A DNA stretch of 64,000 bases from Gracilariopsis chorda (GCA_003194525.1 NBIV01000076.1:1-64000), one strand, 5' to 3'; positions 1 to 11,365 are shown, counted from the stretch's first letter. The notes: generated by a model from the sequence alone, not told the origin. Made by a program: numbers and translations.

Positions 1-1370
1 GGTGGTCCTTCTACGCCAACGCAGCCAACCACTCGCGTCTTCTTCTTGGATGCTCCGGGTGGAACCGGCAAGACCTTCCTCTCCAAGGCAATTCGGGCCA
101 CGTTACGCCTTCGTGGCAAGTCCGTCCTTACGGTAGCCACGTCTGCTGTAGCAGCCATACTGCTTGAGGGCGGTCGGACGGCCCACTCCGTGTTCAGGAT
201 TCCCATCCCAGCCACCGCTGAGAGCACGTGCAACATCCTGGTCAACTCGCACCTGGCACTCGGATGAAGAACGTCGACCTCATTATCTGGGACGAGATCG
301 TAATGTGTCACCGCTTCTGCGTCGAAGCCGTAGACTGCACTGTCCGTGACATAACGCGCTCGCAGCTCCCCTTTGGAGGCAACTTCGTATTGCTTTCTGG
401 CGACTTTCGGCAGATCCTTCCCGTTGTTCGTGGCGGCTCTCGATCAGTGATCGTCAACGCATGCATCAAACTCTCAAGTCTCTTTTCTCACTTTCGCACC
501 TTGAGATTGACTGAGAACATGCGCCTTTCTGCGCTCCGTCGAGACCCCACAGCCACACAGGAGGCACTGCAGTTTCCAAACACGCTCTTCCAGATTGGAG
601 AGGGCAGACTGCCAGGCACTGTCCCGCCAAAGCGCCCCTTTACCCTCCCAGAGTCCGTACAATGTGTGGAGTCGTTCCGCATCATGGTCCGTAACGTCTT
701 TCATGGTATCGCTCAAAGGTACATAGATGCGGATTGGCTAACGTCAATGGTGATTATAACCGCACGAAACTATCGCCTACCAGAGCTCAATGAATATGTA
801 GGCCACATGATATCTGGCGCGTATCGCACGTACCTCAGTGCGGACAAGGTGAGCGACGACGACGGTGCTGCGCTGCAGTACCCTGTCGAGATGCTCAACA
901 CTCTGACTGCCGGGTCAGCGCTGCCCGACCGCCTCAAACTCAAAAAGGGCTTTGTGGTTATGCTCCTTCGCAACTTGGATCCCTCAAACGGCCACGTCAA
1001 TGGTGCCATCTATACCGTAGAAGATATGCAAAGCAACGTACTGTTTCTTCGACTAGCTTCTGGAGTAAATCGTGGCAACGCACTACGCCTGCCGCGCATG
1101 CCCTGTGGACCTGGAGACGACAACTTTCCGGTTCCCAACTTCACTCGCACCCAGTTCCCAGTACGTGTTTGTTTTGCCATCACTACCAATAAGGCACAGG
1201 GTCAGTCGTATAGTGGTCGCATCGGACTGGATTTGCGTGATGGCTGTTTCACGCATGGCCAGCTGTACGTCGTCTTTTGTCGGACCACCAACCCGTCCAA
1301 CATCGTGGCCTGTCTCCTTGCCGGTAGCACCTCTACCAACAATGTAGTGTACCCCAAAGTTCTTTTGTAG
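1..1370 (+). pseudogene. Helitron Rep/helicase, C-terminal helicase part (copy A)
   Basis: This encodes the Pif1-type superfamily 1 DNA helicase that forms the C-terminal half of Helitron transposases and unwinds DNA during rolling-circle transposition. Visible motifs are Walker A (APGGTGKT), Walker B (IIWDE), a GDFRQ motif and the late AITTNKAQGQS motif. The stop is TAG at 1368-1370. Compared with copy C, one base is missing near 256, which shifts the frame between the Walker A part and the rest, and one codon (His) is missing near 929. The N-terminal part lies outside the window. The single-base loss may be decay or an assembly error. Confidence 0.85.
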
Positions 1371-1562
1371 ATGAACTTGATAGCTTTAAGTAAACCTCTT
1401 CTTTTTTCTTTCATTTCTTTTTTTTTTTCTCCCGTCTTACTCCCTAAAAATACTTGCATTCTACAAACAAACTACCCAAAACACGCCACCCAAATACTCC
1501 ATTCCCTCTAATGCTTCTTTTACTCCTTAACGCGTGCGAAGCACACGCAATGGAGCCACTTG
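1..1562 (+). mobile_element. Helitron element I, copy A (3' part only)
   Basis: This is the right-hand quarter of an autonomous element cut by the window edge. It holds the helicase end, a pyrimidine-rich 3' untranslated stretch and the 3' terminus CTTG at 1559-1562. Its terminal hairpin carries an extra AC in the right arm, unlike the perfect copies in B and C. It is nearly identical to 8811-10375. Confidence 0.85.
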
Positions 1563-1866
1563 TCACCCCACTTATACTAAAGACAGTGTTTGTCCGTCTG
1601 TGTGTCTGTGTGTCAGCTAACGCCCACTCATTGGCTGAAAAATCGCCAAGGAGGCTGCCAAGTGGAAACGTGGCACTTTATGCGCGCCAAGAGGCATCTT
1701 GCACCGCATAATGCGACACGTTTCCACCTTGCGCCTTTTGCACGCCATCTTGCACCGGATAAGCCGACACGTTTCCACCTGGCGCCTTTTGCACGCCACA
1801 GTAGCCTAACCGTCTCACCATAGTAGCCCACCCACTACACTACAGTAACTAAGCCGTTGCAATGCA

Positions 1867-1912
1867 GTGCACATGACCGTTTTAAGTACTATTTTTCAAC
1901 GGTCATGTGCAC
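1867..1912. repeat. 15-bp inverted repeat near 5' end of element II(A)
   Basis: The arms 1867-1881 and 1898-1912 are perfect reverse complements around a 16-nt loop. A further 7-bp pair (1859-1865 with 1918-1924) extends the structure. The same hairpin occurs about 300 bases inside the 5' end of every complete Helitron in the array. Confidence 0.9.
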
Positions 1913-1935
1913 CAATGGCATTGCACGCTACACTA

Positions 1936-2552
1936 TATGGTTAGGCACACCAATAAAATGGCACTACACTAAAGCGTGCCATGTCATTCACCATGGTTAT
2001 GCACACCAATGAAATGGCACTACACTAAAACGTGCCATGTCATTCACCATGGTAGTATGGCACTACAATAAAGCGTGCCATGTCATTCACCATGGTAGTA
2101 TGGCACTACAATAAAGCGTGCCATTTTAACTACCATGATTATGCACATCAATAAACTGGCACTACACTAAAGCGTGCCAATTCATTCATCATGGTTATGC
2201 ACAACAATAAATAGGCACTAAAATAAAGCGTGCATGTCATTCACCGTGGTTAAAACCCACTACAATAAAGCGTGCCATTTTAATTACCATGGTCATGCAC
2301 ACCAATAAAGTGGCACTACACTAGAGCGTGCCATGTCACTCACCATGGTTATGCACACCAATAAAATGGCACTACAATAAAGCATGCCATGTCCTTCACC
2401 ATGATTAAATGGCACTACAATAAAGCGTGCGATTTTAATTACCATGGTTATGCATACCAGTAAAAATGGCACTACACTAAAATGTGCCATGTCATTCACC
2501 ATGGTTATGCGCAGCAATAAAATGGCACTACAGCAGAGCGTGCCATGTCATT
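1936..2552. repeat. Palindromic minisatellite, element II(A)
   Basis: This is a tandem array of ~43- and ~56-bp units. Each unit holds the 8-bp palindrome ACCATGGT and an inverted pair TGGCAC...GTGCCA separated by about 11 bases, so each unit could fold into hairpins. The units are degenerate but easy to recognise. The arrangement resembles the internal tandem repeats of DINE-1-type non-autonomous Helitrons. It is not a CRISPR array. Confidence 0.88.
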
Positions 2553-3093
2553 TGCGCACTGAGCGCTCCCCTTTCTTTTGCTTTAGTTACTGTACAAATG
2601 AAACATGCTTGACATAAGTAACACGCATTTACTTGCCGGCACGTCTATAATCCTCTACACCAATAGAAGCATTACGCAGTGATCTCTTTAACCAACGATC
2701 CACATAACTATGCTCTACAACGACCATGCCAGGCGCGACAAATGGTAAGAGGGACAAGGCATGTGTAGTGATTCGACGCGCGACGATTCTAGGGACGACG
2801 ATGCTCTACAATGCTGCAGTATACGCGGAAAGGTTTTACTACCACACGGCAGCATAGTTTACTGCATAACTGCCACACGCAGTGCTGCCTTCTACGATGC
2901 TCCGCGCAACCAAGCTATGCTTGACCATGTTCTACATGAGGACTTTATGCGACATAGTGGAATGCGCGACGATTCTACTTCCGTTTACCAAGCAATGCTC
3001 TTCAGCTTCATCTTCAAAGCTCAATACCATAGAAGCCACAATACCTGAGCAGCACGCCATGTTACCAATAAATGAGGTTCTGCCACAAAAATC

Positions 3094-3229
3094 CTCGACG
3101 ATGCTAGATGTCAAAATGCTGGACGCGACGATCCTAAGCGCGACGATGCTAGGCCGCGACGATGCTAGGCGCGACGATGCTAGGCGCCATGATACCAGGC
3201 GCGATGATTCGAAGAGCGACGATGCTAGC
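3094..3229. repeat. 15-bp tandem repeat (GCGACGATGCTAGGC), element II(A)
   Basis: About eight units of GCGACGATGCTAGGC are present, some degenerate. Being a multiple of three, the repeat keeps frames open and would read as an RRDDA pentapeptide, but no protein is supported. Confidence 0.8.
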
Positions 3230-3613
3230 TGTCAGTGTACAGATTTATGGCTCAAATGTCGATGCAATAGAAGCCACTAATACCTTCTCACACGCGCCAG
3301 CAGTGGCTATCTGATGCTCTGATGACTTCAAGGTATATTACAGGCGGCATGGCTACTCTGCTCAATAATGCTATGTACGAAAAAACGCTACGAAAGGACT
3401 ATGCTCTGCACGATGGGTGGCACTTTCCTTTCACATGTTAAGATATACAGATCTCATCTACACGCCAGAAGCGTAGCGGTGGCATAGCAGCCTCTGCAGA
3501 ATGCGTGCCGAGGCCGGTGGGGCAGTCTGCACGCGGGGGGTGAAAAGCCCGCCTCGTGCAAGTCATGCCATTGCCATACCAGCATCTACGAACTGCATGC
3601 AGCGGCGGTGTGG

Positions 3614-3652
3614 TGCTCTGCACGCGGGCGTGAAACGCCCGCGTGCAGAGCA
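3614..3652. repeat. 18-bp perfect hairpin with GAA loop, element II(A), first copy
   Basis: The arms 3614-3631 and 3635-3652 are perfectly complementary around the triloop GAA. The stem is very GC-rich. It lies in a ~87-bp repeat with the next hairpin; a degenerate third version lies at about 3530-3565. Confidence 0.92.
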
Positions 3653-3698
3653 TTCCATTGATATAACAGCATCTACGAACTGCATGCGGCGGCGGTGG

Positions 3699-3741
3699 GG
3701 TGCTCTGCACGCGGGCGTGAAACGCCCGCGTGCAGAGCACC
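3699..3741. repeat. 20-bp perfect hairpin with GAA loop, element II(A), second copy
   Basis: The arms 3699-3718 and 3722-3741 are perfectly complementary around the triloop GAA. The preceding TCTACGAACTGCATGC segment is shared with the first hairpin repeat. Confidence 0.92.
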
Positions 3742-3829
3742 TATACCATTGCCTTCGATCATGCGTTGCATGACGGAGCTGAAAAGTGCACTTTCAATGC
3801 ACACACATTTTATTTATTTGGTAAATCAG

Positions 3830-4051
3830 ACCCAGTTCCCAGTACGTGTCTGTTTTGCCATCACTACCAATAAGGCACAGGGTCAGTCGTTTAATGGTCG
3901 CATCGGACTGGACTTGCGTAATGGCTGTTTCATGCATGGCCATCGGTAACATCGCCTTTTCTCAGACCACCAACCCGTCAACATCGTGGCCTGTCTCCCT
4001 GCCGGTAGCACCTCTACCAATAATGTAGTGTACTCCAAAGTTCTTTCGTAG
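3830..4051 (+). pseudogene. Captured helicase tail in element II(A)
   Basis: From the first base of ACCCAGTTCCC this repeats the last ~73 codons of the element I helicase, including the AITTNKAQGQS motif and the TAG at 4049-4051. An extra A near 3948 breaks the frame relative to copy B. It has no Walker motifs, so it cannot be an active helicase. It most likely survives because it lies next to the 3' terminus needed in cis. Confidence 0.85.
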
Positions 4052-4212
4052 ACTAACTTGATAGCTTTACGTAAACCTCTTCTTTTTTCTTTCATTTTTT
4101 TCTTCTCCTCTTCCTTTTTACTCCCCAATTATACTTGCATTCTACAAACAAATTACCCAAAACACGCTACTTAAATACTCCTTTCACTCTAATGCTTCTT
4201 TCACTCCTTAAC

Positions 4213-4241
4213 GCGTGCGAAGCACGCAATGGAGCCACTTG
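4213..4241 (+). other. Helitron 3' terminus and II(A)/I(B) junction
   Basis: The arms GCGTGC 4213-4218 and GCACGC 4222-4227 enclose loop GAA. Ten bases follow, then CTTG 4238-4241, and element I(B) begins TCCCCC at 4242. Confidence 0.85.
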
Positions 4242-4540
4242 TCCCCCTTACTAAAGATAATGATTGTCCGTCTGTGTGTCTGTCTGTCAGCTAACGCCCA
4301 CTCATTGGCTGCACAATCGAGAAGGAGGCCGCCAAGTAGAAACGTGGCATTTTTATGCGCTCCAAGAGGCATCTTATACAGCATAATGCGACACGTTTCC
4401 ACTGGCGCTTTTTGCACGCCATCTTGCACGGCATAATCCGACACGTTTCCACCTGGCGTCTTTTGCACGCCACAGTAGCCTAGCCGTTTGACCAAAGTAG
4501 CCCACCCGTTACACTACAGTAGCCGAGCCGTTGCAGTGCA

Positions 4541-4586
4541 GTGCACATGACCGTTTTAATTACTATTTTTCAACGGTCATGTGCAC
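4541..4586. repeat. 15-bp inverted repeat near 5' end of element I(B)
   Basis: The arms 4541-4555 and 4572-4586 are perfect reverse complements around a 16-nt loop. The arm sequence is the same as in element II copies, although the bases around it have diverged. Confidence 0.9.
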
Positions 4587-5151
4587 CAGTCGCATTGCAC
4601 GCTATACAAAAGCGTGCAATGCACTCGCCCACTGAGCGCTCGCGTTCTCCTTCGCTGTGGTTAACCTACGGTGTGGGTTCTAGCACTCTGGGTGAGTCAG
4701 GACGTCTGAAAACGGTACGCTGGCGGTACCGGCGAGATCTGTTAAGTTTAACTTTCTCACCAAACAACGCGTTCGTCATCCAGATTTTAATTGGTTCGGC
4801 AACTATTTCTGGGTGGCGTTCACGTGAGGTACGATAGCTCCCCACAAAACGTGCTTTGCGCGGAAGGAGTAGCCCTTGAAGAGTCTAGAAAGGGGACAAC
4901 AGAGTACGAGTCGAGCAACAGTGGCTCTGTCTGGATCTAAAGAACTGTTAAAGGGAAAACGGTCTTCGGACTAAAGTACGTCCAGCACAGAGTTGCCTAG
5001 CGAATTGGATTGTAAATCTTGCAGTCCTGGCAGACTCTCCAGCACGGCCCCCTCTTTACTCTGTACAGGTCAGTTCCCAATCTAGGCGGTTTCTTTGTGG
5101 TCAAGATATTTTATCTTCGCTAAAACGATCCAAAACTTTGGTGCTAGGTGC

Positions 5152-5159
5152 ATAAAAGG
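5152..5159 (+). promoter_or_regulatory. TATA-like site before Rep/helicase, element I(B)
   Basis: ATAAAAGG lies 130 bases before the ATG at 5289. A pyrimidine-rich tract of the kind seen in eukaryotic leaders lies between them. The same arrangement occurs at 13954-13961 in copy C. It is a motif match only. Confidence 0.4.
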
Positions 5160-5288
5160 GTTTGGCAGCCCGTAGCACAATTGTCCTCAACCATATCCTT
5201 TTTTTCGTTTATTTCTTCTTTTCTTTTTTTGCTTTGCCGGTCTTTGGACAGTTTTCCTTTTGTGTGGTGTGCTTAACTTCTTCTTACA

Positions 5289-8200
5289 ATGCCTCCAACT
5301 CAGCCCAGTGCTTCAGGCGATGCTACACGTGAGCAAGAAACCGTCAACTTACTGCTGCAAGACGTCGAGCAGAGTCCAGTGAGTACCAGGCAGAGAGGAG
5401 GCGTTGTGATAGACAGCGAGCAGCCATACGGAGGGCAAATGAAACTGAGGAACAGCCTTGAAGCACGAAGAGCAGCTGATAGGGAACGTACGCGAAGAAG
5501 AAGGGCTAGAGCGTCTGCCGCGCACACTGATGACGTCCGTGAGGCCAACCGTACAGCCACTGCTTCTGCACGAGCTTCACAGGCTCCAGATATTCGCGCA
5601 AATCGTCAGGCAAGCGATCGTGACGCCCATCGTGCTGCAAGGCAACAGGATGACCCTGCTGCTGAACATTCTCGCCATCACTCTGAAAGAACATCTAGAC
5701 AGGCATCACGAGAGCTTGAGAGCGCAGCTGATCGACAACAGCGTCTTGAAGCTGAGCGCGAGAGCCGAAATGTCGCCCGTCGATTGTTTTGACTTGCATG
5801 ATGTAGACGAGAGTGGCTACATGGACCTTGGTCTCATGAATGTAGAGTGCCGCTTTTGCAAGGCACTGCATTTCAAAGAGGAAAGGGTTGTGAGCAGCTC
5901 CCGCTCGCAACCTCTTTTCTCGCAGTGCTGCGCAATGGGACATCTCAGCTTCCCTGCGCTTCTGGAGCCTCCGCCTCTTCTTCGCCAACTGCTGACTGCG
6001 ATTGGGCCCCGAGAGAACCACTTTCGTGCTGAGATCCATGCCTACAACACAGTATGTCTATCGCTTCCGTCAAGGCAAACTGGGTGAGCCGTGGTTCAGG
6101 AGACTCTACCTTCAATCCCACGATCACCATGCAAGGACAGATCCATCACTACATGGGTCCGCTCATTCCCGTTCAGGGTGTCCAGCCCAAATTTCTGTCT
6201 GTGTACATCCATGACACCGACTATGACGCGCAGTCTGCGACGCGAGCGGGGTTGCTGCCCGCCTCCAACCGGAACTGCTGTCTCAGTTGGCTGCCATGCT
6301 GCACACAGAGAATCCATACGTGCAGACATTCTGCAGCCTGTGCGAGTGGGCTATCACCGATACGCCAGCAAATACGTATCAGATGGTGATCAATGCTGAT
6401 AGACGGCCCCGCGGCGAGCATATTCGTCGCTACAACGGGCCTGAGGCGTCGCAAGTAGCCGCCATCATTCCAGGGAATGAGGACGGCGAGATTGGGACGC
6501 GCGATATCGTTGTGCGTAGGCGTGGAGAGCTGATTGTAAATGGTGATGAGGTGCTGGTCACTAATCCCGTCAGTCACAGATCGTACGATCCCTTGAGCTA
6601 CGTTCTTTTTGTTCCCATGTGACCAGGACGGGTGGCACCCTGAGATGAGGTATTGCCCACCAAACGCCTCGCGAGAGAAGAAGGTGACTCCGCTGATGTA
6701 TTATTTGTGGCAGCTTTTCGAGAGACCGACCGAGTTCAGTACGATTCTACGCGGCAAACGGCTCTTCCAGCAGTACATGGTTGACCAGTTCTGCAAGGTT
6801 GAGTCGGAGCGTTTTTCTTACTTGCGACACAACCAAGACAGACTTCGAGCTGCGGACTATACATCCCTGCGGGAGAGACTGGGTGACTCTCTGCTGGGCG
6901 TGGATGAGGCCGATGCTGTTCGTGCTGGACGACTGTTCGTGTTGCCCTCCACATTTGTAGGAGGTGACCGATACATGAGACAGCAAATGCACGACATCAT
7001 CGCCATATCCAACACCATTGGGCACCCCGATATCTTTCTCACGATGACGTGCAATCCGAACTGGCCTGAGATCACCAGGGCGCTGTTCGATGGTCAGCGC
7101 GCTCCCGATCGACCCGATCTTTGTGCTCGAGTGTTTCGTCTCAAGATGAAAGCCTTGATGTCGTTTGTCATTGATGAACAGTTCTTTGGAGCCGTTCTTG
7201 CTCGCGTGCGGGTAATCAAGTTCCAAAAGCGAGGCCTACTGCACGCGCACATTATCTTCTTCCTCAACGAAGATGCAAAGCACCAGCTCTGAGACCCTGC
7301 TCACATTGACGAGCTCATCTCAGCTGAGATTCCTCCTTCCTCCGACGCCACCTTACAGGAGTTGGTGCTCAAGCACATGTTTCACACTCCGTGCGGTGCA
7401 GGCAACCGTTCAGTGCTGTGCATGCGCGAGCTGACCTGCTTGAAGCACTTTCCGAAGCCGTTTCGCTCCGAAACTGCACGGCTTGAGAATGAGTACTACA
7501 TCAGCTACCGAAGACGCGCTCCTTCGGAGGGCGGGGTGTCTGTGGAACGAATCTGCAGGGTCGGCCGTCGACAGCGCGTAGTGAGGTTGGACAATTCGTG
7601 GGTGGTTCCACATTGCCCAGAGCTTCTCCGCCGGTTTTCATGCCACATCAACGTTGAGCTATGCGTATTGCGACTTGGCGGTATCAAGTACCTCTTCCAG
7701 TATGTGTGCAAGGGTTCCGACAGAGTCACCATGGAGATTGTAGATGAGAACGGACGCCATGACGAGATCCAGAACTTCCAGAACGCACGGTATGTGTCAG
7801 CCTCCGAAGCATTGTGGCGGATGCTTGCGTTCGATATTGTCGATCGCAATCCACCCGTCGTGCGGCTTGAAGTACACTTGAAAGATCACCGTACGGTGTT
7901 CTTCCAGGAAGGCGACGAGCACTCTGCTGCTAACAGAGAGCGGGCAGGAACCAAGCTGACTGAGTGGTTTGTGGCCAACCAAAACTACCCCAGCGCACAG
8001 CATATCCCTTATGCCCAGTTCCCGAGGTACTTTACTTGGAACAAATCAAACAAACGCTGGAAGCCGCGTGCATGTCTCCGACGTCGTTTGGTGTCTCAAA
8101 GCCAGCCCACCTCCTCCTCAGCCGCCGCTGCAGCAGCCGATCTATACGACTTCACTGGCAGCGGTGCGCATGTAGTTGGGCGCATTTACACTGCCAGTCC

Positions 8201-10185
8201 ACGAGAGGGAGAGCGGTACTACCTCCGCTTACTCTTGACCCACACAGTGGGTGCTACTTCCTTTCAGCATCTCCGCACCGTGGATGGTCAGCAGTGTGGT
8301 AGCCTCAGGGATGCCTGCCTCAATATGGGCCTTCTCGCCGACGACAGCGAGTGGAGACGGGCACTACGTGAGTCCTTTCGCTCCTCATTTGTTCCGCTCT
8401 CTCATTTGTTTGCCACCATCTTGCTTTACTGCGAGCCGTCGGACCCCCGTTCTCCGTGGGAGCAGCATCGATCGACGTTCCTGCAGGATATACGCGCTCG
8501 ACATCGCGGCATGATGCACGCACTGGCCGACGACGAAAGAGCCAGCTCTTACGTTCTCTTAGAAGTGCAAAAGGCATTGCAAGAAATGGGTGGCCCACTG
8601 GAGTCTCTGTCATCGTACGGTCTTCCGACACCCATGCAGGACCTACCGGAATTGCGCGCTCCAACTCGGTCTCCGCAGCAAATCCAGTCGGAGCTGAACG
8701 ACACTGTGCAAGCTGCCCTCCCTCTCTTCAATGAGCGTCAGCGTCTGGCGTTCAATACTGGCGTGGGAGCCATCCTTCCTGGCGTGTCCTCGGAGAGCTT
8801 GCAGGGTCTTGGTGGTCCTTCTACGCCAACGCAGCCAACCACTCGCGTCTTCTTCTTGGATGCTCCGGGTGGAACCGGCAAGACCTTCCTCTCCAAGGCA
8901 ATTCGGGCCACGTTACGCCTTCGTGGCAAGTCCGTCCTTACGGTAGCCACGTCTGCTGTAGCAGCCATACTGCTTGAGGGCGGTCGGACGGCCCACTCCG
9001 TGTTCAGGATTCCCATCCCAGCCACCGCTGAGAGCACGTGCAACATCCTGGTCAACTCGCACCTGGCCACTCGGATGAAGAACGTCGACCTCATTATCTG
9101 GGACGAGATCGTAATGTGTCACCGCTTCTGCGTCGAAGCCGTAGACTGCACTGTCCGTGACATAACGCGCTCGCAGCTCCCCTTTGGAGGCAACTTCGTA
9201 TTGCTTTCTGGCGACTTTCGGCAGATCCTTCCCGTTGTTCGTGGCGGCTCTCGATCAGTGATCGTCAACGCATGCATCAAACTCTCAAGTCTCTTTTCTC
9301 ACTTTCGCACCTTGAGATTGACTGAGAACATGCGCCTTTCTGCGCTCCGTCGAGACCCCACAGCCACACAGGAGGCACTGCAGTTTCCAAACACGCTCTT
9401 CCAGATTGGAGAGGGCAGACTGCCAGGCACTGTCCCGCCAAAGCGCCCCTTTACCCTCCCAGAGTCCGTACAATGTGTGGAGTCGTTCCGCATCATGGTC
9501 CGTAACGTCTTTCATGGTATCGCTCAAAGGTACATAGATGCGGATTGGCTAACGTCAATGGTGATTATAACCGCACGAAACTATCGCCTACCAGAGCTCA
9601 ATGAATATGTAGGCCACATGATATCTGGCGCGTATCGCACGTACCTCAGTGCGGACAAGGTGAGCGACGACGACGGTGCTGCGCTGCAGTACCCTGTCGA
9701 GATGCTCAACACTCTGACTGCCGGGTCAGCGCTGCCCGACCACCGCCTCAAACTCAAAAAGGGCTTTGTGGTTATGCTCCTTCGCAACTTGGATCCCTCA
9801 AACGGCCACGTCAATGGTGCCATCTATACCGTAGAAGATATGCAAAGCAACGTACTGTTTCTTCAACTAGCTTCTGGAGTAAATCGTCGGCAACGCACTA
9901 CGCCTGCCGCGCATGCCCTGTGGACCTGGAGACGACAACTTTCCGGTTCCCAACTTCACTCGCACCCAGTTCCCAGTACGTGTTTGTTTTGCCATCACTA
10001 CCAATAAGGCACAGGGTCAGTCGTATAGTGGTCGCATCGGACTGGATTTGCGTGATGGCTGTTTCACGCATGGCCAGCTGTACGTCGTCTTTTGTCGGAC
10101 CACCAACCCGTCCAACATCGTGGCCTGTCTCCTTGCCGGTAGCACCTCTACCAACAATGTAGTGTACCCCAAAGTTCTTTTGTAG
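5289..10185 (+). pseudogene. Helitron Rep/helicase transposase, copy B (frameshifted)
   Basis: This is the same ~1,630-codon gene as copy C: Arg-rich N-terminus, Cys/His region, HUH Rep domain with HAH at about 7239, the Tyr pair in YLFQY, and a Pif1-type helicase. Compared with copy C it has +2 near 5336-5342, +1 near 5455, +1 near 5788, -1 near 6051, -1 near 6255, +1 near 6606 and +1 at about 9888. Most of these lie in short runs, and many cancel in pairs. An in-frame TGA at 7290-7292 is shared with copy C. After it, one 881-codon frame (7362-10007) contains the Tyr pair and nearly all of the helicase; the true C-terminus continues in another frame to TAG 10185. The copy is inactive as it reads, unless the indels are sequencing errors. 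Confidence 0.85.
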
Positions 10186-10346
10186 ATGAACTTGATAGCT
10201 TTAAGTAAACCTCTTCTTTTTTCTTTCATTTCTTTTTTTTCTTCTCCCGTCTTACTCCCTAAAAATACTTGCATTCTACAAACAAACTACCCAAAACACG
10301 CCACCCAAATACTCCATTCCCTCTAATGCTTCTTTTACTCCTTAAC

Positions 10347-10375
10347 GCGTGCGAAGCACGCAATGGAGCCACTTG
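10347..10375 (+). other. Helitron 3' terminus and I(B)/II(B) junction
   Basis: The perfect hairpin GCGTGC-GAA-GCACGC lies at 10347-10361. CTTG lies at 10372-10375, and element II(B) starts TCACCCC at 10376. Confidence 0.85.
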
Positions 10376-10679
10376 TCACCCCACTTATACTAAAGACAGT
10401 GTTTGTCCGTCTGTGTGTCTGTGTGTCAGCTAACGCCCACTCATTGGCTGAAAAATCGCCAAGGAGGCTGCCAAGTGGAAACGTGGCACTTTATGCGCGC
10501 CAAGAGGCATCTTGCACCGCATAATGCGACACGTTTCCACCTTGCGCCTTTTGCACGCCATCTTGCACCGGATAAGCCGACACGTTTCCACCTGGCGCCT
10601 TTTGCACGCCACAGTAGCCTAACCGTCTCACCATAGTAGCCCACCCACTACACTACAGTAACTAAGCCGTTGCAATGCA

Positions 10680-10725
10680 GTGCACATGACCGTTTTAAGT
10701 ACTATTTTTCAACGGTCATGTGCAC
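10680..10725. repeat. 15-bp inverted repeat near 5' end of element II(B)
   Basis: The arms 10680-10694 and 10711-10725 are perfectly complementary around a 16-nt loop. Confidence 0.9.
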
Positions 10726-10748
10726 CAATGGCATTGCACGCTACACTA

Positions 10749-11365
10749 TATGGTTAGGCACACCAATAAAATGGCACTACACTAAAGCGTGCCATGTCAT
10801 TCACCATGGTTATGCACACCAATGAAATGGCACTACACTAAAACGTGCCATGTCATTCACCATGGTAGTATGGCACTACAATAAAGCGTGCCATGTCATT
10901 CACCATGGTAGTATGGCACTACAATAAAGCGTGCCATTTTAACTACCATGATTATGCACATCAATAAACTGGCACTACACTAAAGCGTGCCAATTCATTC
11001 ATCATGGTTATGCACAACAATAAATAGGCACTAAAATAAAGCGTGCCATGTCATTCACCGTGGTTAAAACCCACTACAATAAAGCGTGCCATTTTAATTA
11101 CCATGGTCATGCACACCAATAAAGTGGCACTACACTAGAGCGTGCCATGTCACTCACCATGGTTATGCACACCAATAAAATGGCACTACAATAAAGCATG
11201 CCATGTCATTCACCATGATTAAATGGCACTACAATAAAGCGTGCGATTTTAATTACCATGGTTATGCATACCAGTAAAATGGCACTACACTAAAATGTGC
11301 CATGTCATTCACCATGGTTATGCGCAGCAATAAAATGGCACTACAGCAGAGCGTGCCATGTCATT
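10749..11365. repeat. Palindromic minisatellite, element II(B)
   Basis: The 43/56-bp units carry ACCATGGT and TGGCAC...GTGCCA in the same order and number as copy A. This indicates that A and B were duplicated as one block. Confidence 0.88.

Larger units (their letters stand above)
1563..4241 (+). mobile_element. Non-autonomous Helitron element II, copy A
   Basis: The element starts TCACCCC directly after the CTTG of element I(A) and ends CTTG at 4238-4241, preceded by the perfect GAA-loop hairpin 4213-4227. The first ~370 bases match the 5' end of element I, including the long hairpin 1867-1912. The last ~410 bases match the element I helicase tail and 3' terminus. Between them lie a palindromic minisatellite, a 15-bp tandem repeat and three ~87-bp repeats, two of which carry perfect GAA-loop hairpins. 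No transposase is encoded, so mobilisation by element I is inferred. Compared with copy B it has several extra single bases in homopolymer runs. Confidence 0.82.
4242..10375 (+). mobile_element. Autonomous Helitron element I, copy B (complete, 6134 bp)
   Basis: The element starts TCCCCC after the preceding CTTG and ends CTTG at 10372-10375 behind the perfect hairpin 10347-10361. Its parts in order are a ~1 kb 5' region with a long hairpin (4541-4586) and a TATA-like site, one ~4.9 kb Rep/helicase coding region, a pyrimidine-rich 3' untranslated stretch, and the terminus. It is flanked by element II on both sides without spacer DNA. It differs from copy C mainly by single-base indels. Confidence 0.88.

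Noticed and set aside
1-1370. Host PIF1 helicase gene
   Set aside because: It is the C-terminal half of a Helitron transposase repeated with Helitron ends and a Rep domain in the other copies.
1617-1831. Minus-strand ORFs over the Helitron ends (CKRRQVETCR-type repeats)
   Set aside because: They arise from short repeated CACGTTTCCACC blocks near the Helitron 5' ends and recur in every copy without protein-like features.
1936-2552. Regular spaced repeats resembling a CRISPR array
   Set aside because: Units are contiguous and degenerate with no unique spacers, and the setting is a eukaryotic Helitron.
3438-3740. ORFs over the GAA-loop hairpins on both strands
   Set aside because: The palindromic GC-rich repeat opens frames on both strands; composition is repeat-driven.
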